Shown: positions 1-12,576 of the stretch, one piece after another
How the letters are laid out: every line of letters starts with the position of its first letter
Numbering within the stretch: the stretch's first letter is position 1
Source of the DNA: Adineta vaga
Lineage: Eukaryota; Rotifera
DNA: 64,000 nt
Assembly: GCA_021613535.1 (NCBI GenBank)
Contig: CP075493.1
Location: 248,001 to 312,000 of the forward strand
Reading direction: 5' to 3'
Notes under the pieces: model-generated
What the model saw: the letters and a program-made list of their open reading frames with translations, nothing else
What the model was told of the DNA's origin: nothing
Databases searched by the model: none
Translations under genes and position numbers: made by a program

Positions 1-156
1 GAAACATAACAAATGTGCAAATCTGAAGAATATTTACTGTTGTCACTCGCGAACATATAGTTTCTCAACTTATTTAATAATATGTCAAACAAAGAACTAA
101 TTGCTTCTGATTACAATTCGAACCTTTCTTTTAATAAAAGATGCTGTAACTATTAC

Positions 157-2211
157 CTCTTTGATGATGAACGATTCGGCAGCATGTTTATCTTCAAGGG
201 TGAGCAGATCATATGTAAGAGGATCAAGTAATGCAGCTACTTTAATAAATTCCATTTGTTTGCCATCACGAATCATGTATTGATTGTATGAACTGAGAAG
301 CAGATCTTTGATTTCATTTTCGAGTGGATCGACTGATCGATCGTTCAAATAATATGCTAAACTAATTACGATTGCATAAGATAAAGATAATGTCGGGTAG
401 TTTTGACCCGATAAAACTTTCGTTGCTCCGTCGAATCTGTCTAGAACACAACTAAGAGCTTTAATTAAATCCCAATCATCTTGAGTTAACCTTGAATTGA
501 AAAGTTTTTTTTGTTGTCGATCAGTAACACCATCTAAGAATTGAAGTTGTTTATATAAATTTTCGAGAACAGGTTGATATAACAAAATTCGTTCCAGCAT
601 TTTGTATGTTGAGTTCCACCGAACTCGCATGTCAATGATAACACCGGCTTTGATTAACTGATCAGTGGCAAGAGTATGAACAAATTCGGAAAGAATACTT
701 GATTTTCGAATGGTGACAACAGTTGTTCTGCATTTTTCCATTACCGTAGTAATATCGTTCATCATACTGGATGATAAAGAATCGTCTATAGAATCGTCGT
801 CGTTCGTGGAAGATGATACTGAAGAATCATCATCCTGTTCAAGCTGATCGTCTTCGTCTTCCTCGCCACCTTCACTGGTTGATCCGCTTGATTCTTCATT
901 TCGATCAGTTGTCACGTCGTCGTCCGAAGTATCATCCTCCGACGACTCCTTTGATTCACTGTGAGAAAATAAAAAATATGACAAATTTTCTTTCAAAATT
1001 GACGAATAAAACTTACGTGCTCTTAATCAAATTACCACCTTCCTCTATGGATGATTTTTTCTTTGGCCAAAGATGTAAACCTTTATGAATTGATAAATTC
1101 AACGCATGTGCCATGCAGTGAAAACGAACACCAAATGAACGAAATTCATTTGCCGCTGCCTTCACATTTGATCCATTATCTGTTGTCGACGCGACGATTT
1201 TTTCCATGAGATTATAATCCGTTAGAATTCGTTTCATGTGCACGCGAAGACGATGTGATAGATGACGTCCTTTGAATTGACGAAAACTAAGGACTTTTCC
1301 TTTCAAATTGAAATTCGAATCGAGCCAATGACCTGTCATACAAAAGTAATGATGGCATCGTTTGCTTCGCCATAAATCAACCGTGATTGATAAATTAGAT
1401 ACTTCAGCTAATTCATTCTTGAAATCGTTTTGCTTTTCGAAGTATAATTTCGATAACTTTCGTTGAACTGTTCGGCTTGATGGACCGGTGTAACCAGGAA
1501 CAACAATCGACAAGAATTTCATCATACCAGGACGTTTGAAATCACCCCAAGATCGAGAATCAGAAATTATGCAATCGAAGGCAGCGTTATCAAACAAACG
1601 CTTCTTTTCTCCAGAAACTCTACAACGTTGTGTATGATGAGACTTCGAAGCTAAATGCATTTTACCATGGCGTAATGCAAGATGTCGTCGAATGTTACTG
1701 TTGGTATCCACTGCACAACGGACAATCTTAAAAAAATTGAAAAAAAGATTAACAGATTTTTTTTCTTCGATCATGCGTAATAAAAGTGATTTCTGTAGTG
1801 ATTATTTTGAATAGATCGATCTTTTTAATCTCATGTAATCTTCGTGCGAAGGCTATCTACCAAAATATAACGAACACTTACTTTACTGCATAGTTTACAT
1901 TGATACTCATTTGGTGATAATTTCGATGCATAATCATGGACTGCTGATACTTTACGAGGAGCCTTTTGTACATTTGTTCGACGCGTTGTTTGCTCATCAT
2001 CACTGATATCACTTGATGATCTGGTTAGATTAATTGTGTTTTCTTTTTCTTTTTCCGTCACAACCGATGCTCGGCGTTTGTTAGCAACACGTGAATTTTC
2101 TTTTTGACGAATTGAGCTTGAGGAAGACGGTTTAATGATTGCCGGGTTTGATTTATATTTGCTTTGGCTTTTCGTCAAGTTTTCGTTTGTTGAGTGTGGT
2201 AATTTCCCCAT
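157..2211 (-). CDS. hAT-family transposase, 3' end outside window
   Basis: Three exons on the minus strand: 2211-1882, 1726-1017 and 958-157, with GT-AG introns of 155 and 58 nt; a third intron seems to start at 156. Splicing gives about 614 codons with no internal stop. The first junction joins the two halves of a BED zinc finger (CKLC in exon 1, HLALRH in exon 2). Exon 2 carries the hAT catalytic landmarks: TVDLW (first Asp), TTDNGSNV (second Asp) and CMAHALNL (CxxH). Exon 3 opens with a stretch of about 50 residues very rich in Asp, Glu and Ser, then RWNSTYKML, typical of the hAT insertion domain. The C-terminal dimerisation region should lie beyond the left edge. The start is the first Met of a long open exon. 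Related to the hobo/ZBED superfamily; whether it is active cannot be judged because the end is missing. Confidence 0.85.
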
Positions 2212-2336
2212 GAATTAATTCAAACACAACGCGTATGGAATTTGAATCGAAGACGTCGTTAGCGAAAAGAAAACAGATTAAAAACCGTTTAATGGTGAAG
2301 AATGTACATTTTCTCAAATAAAAACGTGTATATATA

Positions 2337-2400
2337 CATAAAGAAAGAAAGAAAGAAAGAAGAGAGAGAGAAATGGAGAGAGGCGAATAAGAGAGATATA
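2337..2400. repeat. purine-rich microsatellite (GAAA)n/(GA)n
   Basis: Runs of AAAG followed by GAGAGA, purine-only on the plus strand for most of the stretch. Simple-sequence repeat; open frames across it are low-complexity. Confidence 0.85.
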
Positions 2401-3348
2401 GACATATATGAAATCAGATCGAGGGATAAGACAAATGAAGCAACACGCTTAGAAATCACATCAGAACGCATCTTTTATCTGGATTCGTAAATTTACTCGA
2501 GAATAACATCAATATCAGTACTTCTTAAACAAATACACGTGTTCCCTCGAATCAAATACTTCCTGAATACGAAAGTTAAATTTTTTTCGTAATGTCACCA
2601 TTTCAAATCTTCGTTTTTATAAGATTGTTGTTGCTATTAATCATAAGTCATAGTCCATGGAATCAATTCATTTATCTATTTCTCATTTTACATCATATTC
2701 GTCATATTAGTATAAAGAATTATCTAGCGATTCATTCGTCGCAGTGCAGTTTTCAGTGATAAATGTATCAACAGTGATTAAAAATAACTCTTTCACTAAG
2801 GAAAGAGATTGAATATAGTTGTATACTATTGTATCTATGTAAAAAAAACTAATTTCAAAATCGATCACAACTCTACTACAATCATACGATTTTAATTGGT
2901 AGTTTAACATGTAATAGCGATATTAAAATTAAACTTTGATCAATTATTCCAGTCATTTCGATGATGATCGATTAAGAAAATGTTAAAAATCCGTTATAAT
3001 TATAATAACTAAAATAATCGCGATTAATATCTACTTTTAATGTGTTTATTACTAGGTATATTCTTTGTTAAAACCGTATAATTTCAATCAATTTTTGAGC
3101 AGTTTCTTTCCTCTAGCTGAGTTTTTTTTGTATTTATTATTTATAGTATATTATAATAAAAGAACATCTACTTCTGCTATGTTTCATTTGAACGAATATC
3201 TGGTACTATGAAAAAAAATTCCTGAGGTCAGGACAGCAACACTTTCGCAAACCATGTAGATAGATGTAGCACTCGCATGAGCAAGAAACAGAACCAGTGA
3301 TTATCTTGCTTGTGTGTACTATTCAATTCCAATTCCAATTCGAAAGAA
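2401..3348. other. AT-rich stretch without recognisable genes
   Basis: Short open frames here have no recognisable motif and biased low-complexity content. No RNA gene or terminal repeat was seen. Confidence 0.5.
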
Positions 3349-3540
3349 CTGAACTGCTCGACAGTTCCAGTTCAGATGATACGAACTGGTCATCAGTTCA
3401 GTTCAGATGAAACGAACTGGTCAGCAGCTCAGTTCAGATGACACGAACTGTTCATCAGTTCAGTTCAGATGAAACGAACTGCTCAACAGTTCCGGTTCAC
3501 CTAAACCTGAACTGGAAACCCAGTTCACCAACTCAGTTCA
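3349..3540. repeat. 31-bp minisatellite
   Basis: About five imperfect direct copies of a 31-bp unit containing ACGAACTG and CAGTTCAGTTCAGATGA (ACGAACTG recurs every 31 bp up to about 3500). The unit holds the self-complementary pair CAGTTC/GAACTG, so each strand can form short hairpins. Degenerate half-units continue to about 3540. Confidence 0.9.
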
Positions 3541-3560
3541 TGTGAACTAACGAACTTGAA

Positions 3561-4470
3561 TTGTCACATGCCTAGTTGCAAAGAGATCTTCTCCTTCTGC
3601 TGAAAATCGGATTAATTTTTTCACAAGTCGTTTTCTTATTAATTATTGTATTTATATTAGAAAGACAAAGACACCAGAAGAAGAAGATATAGCGTGAAAA
3701 GCGCTACGATTTTTACATAGGACAATTAGAAACAAGTGGTTTGAGCAAGAACGAATAAAATAGTAACTAAAATATCACTTAGCGCAATCTCTGCGGTATT
3801 AAATTTGGAGAAAATGATGAAGCTTGTGATATTTATTATGAAGATCACTAATAATTATATATATACAGTACTGGACAGAATTATGAGAATAACTCTTTCC
3901 ATATAACTGTTCGCTTTCTTTCATATACTGAACATGTGTGCAATCCAAAACTTCTATGTACTTCCATACATCGAAATATGCCATATTCGAATATGAAATC
4001 AGAAGTTTTGCTTATGCTTGAAAAGCCTGAAGAAACAAATACTTTCTAAAAATTATTGCCTGTCCCCTGTGCAAAACTATAAGGACAAAATCATAACTTC
4101 GTATACTTGATCTAAAACGGAGACTTTTTCGAATGAAAAATAATATAAATAGACATCAGTGTGATTGCTAAACCTTTTCATAGGAAGATTTTTGAAAAAT
4201 AATCGGACATAACGTTTACAGTTAGGTCCCTTTTGTATGGTAAAATGGCTGGAAAATACCAGTAATATTCATTAATCTGGTCCTCAAGTTTAAGATACGG
4301 TTGGTATCAAAATTTAAACGATATATTCGGATAAAGCTTCATTTTCTCTGCAAAAATAAACAACAGTTAGCTTCATATCTCTTTCTGTTACTCAAATACA
4401 TCCATAAACAAATTAAGTTAAAGAAAAAAACACGTTTTTGTGATTATTTTTCATGCAAAATAGTGAAAGA
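3561..4470. other. non-coding AT-rich stretch
   Basis: Only short unrecognisable frames. Nothing else supported. Confidence 0.45.
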
Positions 4471-4540
4471 AGTGGGTGCGGGTGAGGGTGTAAATATTGA
4501 TATCTATCCTTCCCTTACTCACACCCACAGCCCACCTCGC
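4471..4540. repeat. telomere-like G-rich/C-rich inverted pair
   Basis: A G-rich block (GTGGGTGCGGGTGAGGGTG) is followed after about 20 bp by a C-rich block (CTCACACCCACAGCCCACC), so the two can pair as a hairpin. Units are degenerate TGxGGG hexamers like the TGTGGG telomeric repeat reported for bdelloid rotifers. One of several such blocks here. Confidence 0.7.
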
Positions 4541-5091
4541 ACCGTTTTTGCAAAATTCCTTCTATTTACTCGACGACTGAGACTATAACATAGGACGTTC
4601 GGTTATAAGTATACATAATTATATCAATTAACTAAATTGACTTATTTATACATGAGTCAGATATCTGTTTTAACGAAAATGTCTTTTAGAACTTATTTGA
4701 AATGAAACAAGAAGTACAGAAGAAGCATCGATGTGCTGGTTGATTCACTTACTTTTGCTCATTTTTCTTTGGTTTCCTCTGTTTCAGCAAACTTTAGAAA
4801 AATGTTTTATATATGGTTGAGTAGAGCATCAGTTACTCTGTCAAGACAAAACTCCCATTCTTTCCTCTTTGGTTCCAGTCCAAGAAATTAGATCAATCTC
4901 TTCGAAGCACTAACAATTTTTTTTTACAAAATAATATAATTTTGAGCGATTTCGCGATGCTCCGCGCGTATAATTTACAGTCAAAATTGATATTAATCTT
5001 GAGAGCATATCATGAATTTTATTAGTACTAAAAAGTGGGGTTATGCAAACTTTTTCAAAAGTTTGGTGCGCTTGTTAAGTTTACAAAGTTG
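4541..5091. other. non-coding stretch
   Basis: No gene, RNA or repeat structure recognised. Confidence 0.4.
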
Positions 5092-5545
5092 AGGGTGTGG
5101 GTGTGGGTGTGGGTGTGGGTGTTGAGTTTGGGATTGGGTTTGGGTTTGGGTATTCAGTTTGGGTTTGAGTTTGAGTTTGGGTCAAATATCGGGATCTATC
5201 AAATCGCCTGGATTTTGGCATGATTTTTTTCTTTGAAGTCGCCTCTCTTCATTGCAAATACTTGTTTGTATATGTCAACAAGCCAAAATATATACTCTTC
5301 CTTAGCATTATCAAGGGGGAGATAGTATGAATTCAACACTTGAAAATATGAAGCATCGATGCACGTTTTGATTGTGAATATATACAAACAAGTATTTGCA
5401 ATGAAGAGAGGCGACTTCAAAGAAAAGAATCATACCAAAATCCAGGCGATTTGATAGATCCCGATATTTGACCCAAGCCCAAACCCAAACCCAAACTCAC
5501 CAACACAATACCCAAACTCACCAAACCCAAACAGTTTGGGTTTGG
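5092..5545. repeat. palindrome built on telomere-like hexamers
   Basis: Left arm about 5092-5276, right arm about 5376-5545, reverse complements with few differences (for example AATCGCCTGGATTTTGG against CCAAAATCCAGGCGATTT). The outer part of the left arm is five GGGTGT units followed by TTTGGG-type hexamers; the right arm carries the C-rich complement. About 100 bp separate the arms. No target-site duplication was identified, so foldback element or telomeric-repeat capture both remain possible. Confidence 0.8.
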
Positions 5546-5721
5546 TGCATGTCTAGGGATATGTGATGTAGCTTGTAAACATTTATAATATGAGCGACAG
5601 TGAGCTATTTATCGAGTTTGCCGTCACAGTCTGGATATAAAATACAAATAATGAGTGTCCGAGAAGAATGGACCTCTGCGTATTTTGAAGATCCCTTCTT
5701 CATTATTCCTTTGATCATATA

Positions 5722-6332
5722 ACGTTTTTATCAAAGAATAGTGCTTGAAATTCTCTACAAAACCGTGTGTGATTGAATCCTAAAATATTATTAAACATGT
5801 TCGAAAAGAGGTGAAATTAGAGGCATACAAAAAGTAAGAAAAGTAACTGATTCGGCATACTAAACAGTCGCTCTTTCTAGTCTACTGTTTCGCCACTTAT
5901 TTGGTCCAATTACAAAAAATTATACTACAAGATGCTCCGTGAAAAGTTCCACAAACTACACACTCTCAATTATTTTATAGCTCAGTTTTTGTTTTCGAAA
6001 TAAAACAAAACTTGAGCGATCAAGTTTAAACCGAACGAAATGGTATTTTTTTGTTATAAAATGAACTGATCTTTTTCTTGCAACTTTTGAAATTAATTTG
6101 TTTTTTGTAAACTGTAGAGCTTTTCACACCCTATCCTTTGGCATATTCTATTTGTTTAATAAGAGGATGCAAACGGCAGAAAAATGAGATGCAACTGCTT
6201 AGCCCATTGCTTTTTAGACCTTTTCATATATCTCTAATTTCATCTTTTTCGAATATGTTTAATAACGTCTGATGGTTCAATCATACACGGTTTTGTGGAG
6301 AATTCCGAGCGCTATCTTTTGATAAAAAAGTT
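5722..6332. repeat. diverged palindrome (foldback-like)
   Basis: Arms about 5722-5826 and 6231-6332 are imperfect reverse complements, sharing TTTTTATCAAAGA, GAATTCTC and ACACGGTTTTGT. The roughly 400-bp spacer has no gene. Looks like an old long-terminal-inverted-repeat element. Confidence 0.65.
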
Positions 6333-6514
6333 CATTGAGCACATGAATGACAAATGAGGAATATTCAAAATACTCAGAAATACATTCGTTCCGGAACAGC
6401 CGTTATTTTCAGATTTGTAGAGTCTGAGTTTGAACTATGGCCACTACAGATATTTGGTGAGAAACATCCTATCGATTTCAAGTTGAAATGGGTTTGTGGT
6501 ATTTGCAAGGGGGA

Positions 6515-6800
6515 AAAATCTCATTCCGGCATTCCGGTAGTCTGGTGCATTCTCGTACCTTCTCAGGCACTCTCTTGCATTCTTGCACATTCCCAGCCAT
6601 TCTGGATTATTGGTATATACCCATTAACTATTTCTAACTGCCGTGTTGAAAATTAAAACCTGGAATTGCTCCTCTGCTGGCTATTTCATTATTCAATGGA
6701 TGTTAGGACAAATGGCAGAATTTTAAACCAACACACGGTATTCTGGCGCATTCTCTCGCGTTCCCAGCCATTTCCATGCATTCTCGGGCATTCGAAATGC
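6515..6800. repeat. degenerate CATTC-type short repeats
   Basis: Two clusters (about 6520-6610 and 6740-6800) in which GCATTCT, GGCATTC and CCCAGCCATT recur every 10-15 bp. Open frames across the clusters are repeat-driven. Perhaps the subterminal array of a DNA transposon; no termini identified. Confidence 0.5.
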
Positions 6801-7799
6801 CCCGCAATAAGATTTCCCTCCCTTGGGTATTTCTCAAAGCAGATATAAAATATCTCCGCTTTAGCATGCTATCATATACAAATATATCAAAACAAATAAC
6901 TTTACATTACGGGGAAAGCAATCTTTTCGGAATGAAAACTTCTGTAGAAATACAAATTCATATCTTTTTCTGACTTTGTAATACTCCATATCAAGTAAAG
7001 CCTGAAAAGATGGGTTAGAAATATGTTTTTGTCGAAGTTTTCAATTACTCTTTGTGGTTTTCTACATTAGAATCGTCGTTTCAGGTTAAGGAATGCCCGA
7101 ATAAAGTTTTTTCAGTTTTATGTTATCCGCACTTTACCCAGTTTAGTATTGTACAGAACATAAAATTTTTTATCGTCATGTATAAATGTATAGTGTGATA
7201 TGTATCGATAGAAATCAGAATACTATAGACGCTCTCACTGCTCTTCGATTACTTATTCACGCTTCGTCGATTTTTACCGTCGTTTTTTATGAAGAATCGA
7301 CGCATAGAATAAAATAGGGACCATTACATTTCATATACGGCTAGAGAGCAGTATACAGTAAAATAATACGACGCTGCATTATGATCAATATGAGAAGGCC
7401 TTTACAAATAAGAACGCAATTTTGATATTGGTAAGACATCAGAGAAAGAGTTTAAATCAACCATACTCTGTATTTTTTCTCAACTCTAGGTTGGTTAAGT
7501 GATACAAATGTTTAAAGCATATCACACTTATGGCAGAATAATATATCATATTCAGTTCGTCCTTGCTGTTAAAAAAACGTAAGTAATTTATTTATGCAGT
7601 TTTAAAGTATTGTGTACTATATACGGTATTATTTGATCAAATGTTGTGGAATGTTCTGATCGAATATTATAATATTCATATTAATCCTTTTCTGCTTTTA
7701 CGCGCTTTAACACCCACTTTCTACAAAATTTGGTTGTTTAGAAATAACGAGGGAGAGTCACTCACTGCCCAGTCGCTTTTCAGTTGACATTTTGGCCAC
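6801..7799. other. AT-rich stretch, nothing recognised
   Basis: No coding, RNA or repeat feature could be supported. Confidence 0.4.
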
Positions 7800-8290
7800 A
7801 GGTAAAAGACTCTAAGCCTAGAATAATCCTATGAGGATATGAGCTTTCTACCGACTTTTTACCCCTTGTCAATATTGAGGAAAACATTAAATAACGGAAT
7901 TTTCAACTAAAATTTGGGCCATATATAAGTCTAGCAATCAATAAAGTATTTTGAAAGTTTCAGCCGAAAAAAGTGTTCCTCTATAGATATATTTGATTTT
8001 GAAGTAATCTGATAATTTGCATATAGTATGCTGCAAGTGATTGTCTTGTTATAAAAGCAATATCTTCATAAAAGAACATTTTTTGCAGCTGAAACTTTCG
8101 GAATAGTCTAATGATGATTAGACCTATCTATGGTCCTGTTTTCAGTTGAAAACTTCGTTATTTAGCTTTTGTTCAGTGTATAAAAAAAGGGCGAAAAGTG
8201 GGTAGGAAGCCCATAACTCGGCGCCAAAGCAGTATCGGTCCATATTCTAGTAGGATTGTTCTACTCTTAAAGCCCCCTACCTATGGGTAA
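7800..8290. repeat. diverged palindrome, related sequence near 8.7-8.83 kb
   Basis: Left and right halves are imperfect reverse complements around about 8035: TAAATAACGGAATTTTCAAC pairs with the region around 8148-8168, and GAAAGTTTCAGC with GCTGAAACTTTC. A further diverged copy of the outer arm occurs near 8700-8830 (ATATAGACCACTGCGCC against the reverse complement of the 8227-8250 region). Confidence 0.6.
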
Positions 8291-9060
8291 AATATTAACG
8301 AAAAATAGTTGGACATTTAGTGACCATCTCTGCTAAGAAACATTTAAAGCTCAATTATGTACGCATATAAAGCCAATGAATTGTACTTTCGACAGACTCC
8401 AAGTTGATATGAAATCGGTCCTTAAATGTTTCTCACTTTCAAAAGAATCACATTTTTGTAAGATGGGCCTCATAGCGCTCAAAGGGTATGAAAGGATTAA
8501 TATTTGTATGCACCTGTTTATGGACGTTAATGTTCACGACTTAAAAAGCTGTTCATTTGTTATTGCGTTGGAGTTTTGAAGATTCGATACATTCTATTGA
8601 GACGCGAAAAACTTGGAACATAGAGTTGTCTCAAGCCTTCCTATTATAGTTATGAGCATTTTGCGAGGTGCAGTGGCCAACTATTTAGTCACTTTGGGTT
8701 GATATTGTAGTTATAGGCAAGAGCCTATAAGACTCGAATAGTTCTAGGAAAATATAGACCACTGCGCCTTTTCTATGGAGTCATGGGTTTTTAACCACTT
8801 TTCAGTATTTAGCAAAAACGATTTTTAGCGCAGTCTCTTTGGGGCTAAAATGTGTGGAAGTCACATAGCCTATTTGCTATTATAGCGTGTACGCGATGAG
8901 GCTTTACTTGAAACTGAGTTACACCTAAAATGGAGTTTTATCTCTTATAATTTTGCGCTTCTAATGGATTCTGTCTGTAATCGAGGATCGGGGAAAGGAG
9001 TGGGCCAAATTCATCAAACTAAAACTTACACTCGTGAATTTGTTTTTCAACTGAAACCAT

Positions 9061-9336
9061 ATGAGTTCCACAAAATATCAATCCAAAACCGACAGGATAG
9101 TTGGTGACCGTTCTCTATCAGTCAACTTTTACGATAAAGCATCGTATCAACTTAAGATTGCATTACTTTCTTTTATAGATAAACTAATATCTGACCAATC
9201 TTCAACGAATAATAAATCTCAAAAGTTGATACGAAACTTTCCACTTAAGGAAGAAGGATTATCCATTTATATTTCCAACGAATGGGTGATTGCACAACTT
9301 CGAAAACCATTTCTGTTCCAATCAGTATTAGCTTAA
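9061..9336 (+). CDS. hypothetical 91-aa open frame
   Basis: ATG-initiated frame with no recognised domain. Its composition (mixed charged and hydrophobic residues, no low-complexity run) is more protein-like than neighbouring frames. It ends 39 bp before a perfect 68-bp tandem repeat. No transmembrane segment or signal peptide is evident. It may be one exon of a larger gene, a transposon remnant or chance. Confidence 0.2.
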   Translation: MSSTKYQSKTDRIVGDRSLSVNFYDKASYQLKIALLSFIDKLISDQSSTNNKSQKLIRNFPLKEEGLSIYISNEWVIAQLRKPFLFQSVLA

Positions 9337-9374
9337 ATAAACTTGCTTTTAAAGTGGCAAGGTATAACCAAACC

Positions 9375-9566
9375 ACGGGTAGAACACTGTCGAGGCACTA
9401 GTGTTGGTGGAACTAAGGCTCCTGCACTAACATTAATCAAAAACGGGTAGAACACTGTCGAGGCACTAGTGTTGGTGGAACTAAGGCTCCTGCACTAACA
9501 TTAATCAAAAACGGGTAGAACACTGTCGAGGCACTAGTGTTGGTGGAACTAAGGCTCCTGCACTAA
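9375..9566. repeat. perfect 68-bp tandem triplication
   Basis: ACGGGTAGAACACTGTCGAG starts at 9375, 9443 and 9511, exactly 68 bp apart. Copies one and two are identical by eye; the third matches until the unit is cut at about 9566. The unit includes the palindrome CACTAGTG and a CTCCTGCACTAA segment. Identity implies a recent duplication or concerted homogenisation. Confidence 0.95.
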
Positions 9567-12143
9567 TAGCGTCTAAACAATTGAACAGAACAGTTTGGTT
9601 TTCGATTTGTGCTTTCCATGGCTATCAGCGAACAAAAACATAGCAACTGATTAACATGGTTTGAAGATACAATTCAAACGGCAGTCAACTCCATTCCAAT
9701 ACCGACTAAAACAAGGTAAACCAGCATTTCAAGATATTCTAATATAATATTCAGAAGGAAAAACGTGGATGCTACTCTTAAATAGTCGACTAGAAATTGT
9801 GTATAATGCAGTAGAACGTTGTAGTTTATTGCATCTTGTTCTAATATACTCCACATTCATGAAATAACAAGAAGAATAAGAATGAATACGCTGTCTTTAC
9901 GAGATACGTTCTTTGGAGCAAGGAACGGACTTGCAGCAGGCCGTTTTGTAAAGTATTGATATTATGTCATATACGAGAATATGGTTAAAGGATGGCTCTC
10001 CATAAAGATATGTTCAACCATATCTGTTAGATTACGTTATAATATGGCAACAGTATTTATAATTAGAACTTGTACCTAAGAATTTTATTTGTCGCTTGGA
10101 ATCAGCTGGTGCCATATTTGTGTCCTTTTCTGTACGTTAGACCTATCAACATGGTTCTCTAGAGTAACCATACGATGAGGAGGATTTCTTATCACATGGA
10201 GTATGAAAAAGTTTAAATATCTAACTTTTTCATCTCTGTACTCATGTGCAGGTAAGTAAAAGTGCACCTTGGTATGGACACAGGCATACTTAACCTCTTA
10301 TTCTTTGAGATTTCGAGCTGATGAAATGCTCCAACATGTAATGCACAATTGTTCATTTGTCGATATTTCTATCCTTTCATAAGTTGAATCTCCACACTAA
10401 AGTGAATAATAAAAACTGCTGGAAAACATATACATGTATAAAAGGAACTGGAAAATTAACATCTCACTCTACACATAATCATGCATCTAATCACTCTGAC
10501 CTTTCTAGACTTTTACTATTCTTATTTGCAGTAGTAATCATAATATTTAAGCAACATCATAAAATTTGAAGTATTTTCTTCTATCTTGTTGCACGCGTAT
10601 TCTAGAAGAATCTTTCCATGTAACCACAATAAGAAGAAAAAGCACAAAAGTTTCCTTACACCAACCCGCGAATTTCGTGAAGGTTCTTCGGATTTCCTTT
10701 CGACAAAGCCAATAGTGATTCGTTTTGCATAAAAACGCTTTAAATTGTTGTACAGATCAGAATAATTTTATATAATCCGCAATATAAAGTCGAATCTTCG
10801 TTAGCCTTTTAATGACGATGTTGTCCACCAATGGCGCATACTCGATTTTCCGAACGTTAGTCAGCAATAAAAATAAAATGCTTTTGGAACATGTCTTCGC
10901 GTAACAGATTTTTCGCAGATATTTACACTCATCTTTTTCATGAAAGAGTAGGCATGAAAATGCGCTAATTAAAAATGATTAATGCAACGTATGAAATCCG
11001 TTTCGTAAATCTCTTTGCAAACTTTTCAAAATCACATCGCCTTGAAAGGGTTAAATAAACTGTGTGCTCTCAGTTACCTAGATTACCTTTTATTGGATAG
11101 TTCAGAAAACAATAAATTGTTTGGTCTGATTGTTTTATACTCTTGAAATTCCGATACTTCAACAGAAAGATGGATATAATATCCAACCTGAATTCTCTGT
11201 ATAAACAGAACGATTTCTAACCATATGACATTAGTCATACAATGTAGAGACAGAATTCTAATAAGTAAAGAATTTTGTTTGGGGGCCATATGCGTCCCAT
11301 TTCAATCCTAACAGAACAGTTTGGTGTGCCCATTTGGTATGAAAAAAGGTCCGTTTATCCACATCCTTACCCTAATTATATTTATTCACACAGATAATAG
11401 AATGAACTTTACCATAACATGTTTTCTAGGGTAGTTATAAAGCAATTCATCTGTGACTGCCATTGCTCAATGTACCGTATCAATCAAACCTGTTTCTGCA
11501 AATAAATTAGACTACTAGTCTGACATTATTTCAAATATTACGCACGCTGTCCGCATAGACTAATGAACGCAACATATTTAATGCTTCATACACTTGTCTC
11601 ATTACATCATCTGATAATACATATGGAAACATACCTATCGACAATCACGATATTTAAAAGAAATCAAAAGCATACACAACATCCATATGGAAAGGGCATA
11701 CATTCTACAGTTGATGCCATGAAGATTGCAAGAAACAAACATATAAACTCACATATAGAACATGTCTCTAGGTTTTTTTTTATGTATGTGTAATAGTAAA
11801 TTCGAATGAGTGCGATTGTGAGGAATAAAGATAAATAGACGTGTGGGTGTGGATGAATGTCAGAAAACAGATCGAGAATGAATATTTTAAGGTAAGTGCA
11901 AGGAGAGGAGCCGTCGGGATTTATTTTTTTAGGATTTATTCTCTACAGAGTGTTTATTTATTCCACAAGGATTTATTTGCACTTATTAGCTGCATCAGCA
12001 TTTCAGCGCACCCTCACCATTAATTCTACTCTTCGTCCTCACACGATACATGGGATTTAATAAAAAATTGCAATAAATTCCCAAAAAATAAGTCCCATTA
12101 ACTGTTCGAGAAAATATTGCTTTTCTTTTTTTCCCAAATCGGC
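9567..12143. other. 2.5-kb stretch without supported genes
   Basis: Several short frames occur but none has a recognisable motif or splice partners. GAAAGGGTTAA at about 11046 resembles the end of a TTAA-targeting (piggyBac-type) element, but no partner end was found. Confidence 0.4.
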
Positions 12144-12189
12144 CAGACATTGGACGCAAGTACTTAGAAGTACTTGCGTCCAATGTCTG
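12144..12189. repeat. perfect 46-bp hairpin
   Basis: Arms of 22 bp (CAGACATTGGACGCAAGTAC plus TT) are perfect reverse complements separated by 2 bp. Flanks extend imperfectly (AAATCGGC / AAATCGGTC). Too short for a typical MITE; could be a transposon-end fusion or replication-derived palindrome. Confidence 0.95.
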
Positions 12190-12404
12190 AAATCGGTCAT
12201 GTCTATGGTATCTTTCAAAATTCATGACATCCAGGAATTCGCTCTTTTCTATCCGTTCCTATGTACCTACGAGTAACGCTCATCGTGCCGACTCACCTTA
12301 CCGTCGACTGTGGAAGACAGGTTCTTTTCTGCGTGTGCCAATAGTGAGAAAAACTGATCTAGCAACTTTATAAACGAAGAAACGATTCAAAAAATTTTCT
12401 CACC

Positions 12405-12566
12405 CACCCGAAGCTGTATCATTCACTTTCACACATTTACACCTACATCCATAACTTCGTCCAACACTCATCTCTCTACCACCACCCATGTTCATACTGC
12501 TACCAACGCTTTCACCCAACACCCATCTTTCTACCTCCACCCATGTTTATACCCCGACCCACACCC
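12405..12566. repeat. C-rich telomere-like degenerate repeats
   Basis: CACCCA-type units recur irregularly (CTCACCCACCC, CACCCAACACCCATC, CCCACACCCTCATAC). Same degenerate hexamer style as the other telomere-like blocks, C-rich on the plus strand. It ends against the left terminus of the GAAACC repeat. Confidence 0.6.
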
Positions 12567-12576
12567 TCATACTCCA

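Noticed and set aside
5035-5223. Open frame rich in Val-Trp and Gly-Leu repeats
   Set aside because: It is the GGGTGT/TTTGGG repeat read in one frame.
9375-9566. Hammerhead ribozyme or retrozyme in the 68-bp units
   Set aside because: The conserved CTGATGA core and GAAA box are not present in the right arrangement.
9375-9566. CRISPR array
   Set aside because: The three units are contiguous without spacers, and the genome is eukaryotic.
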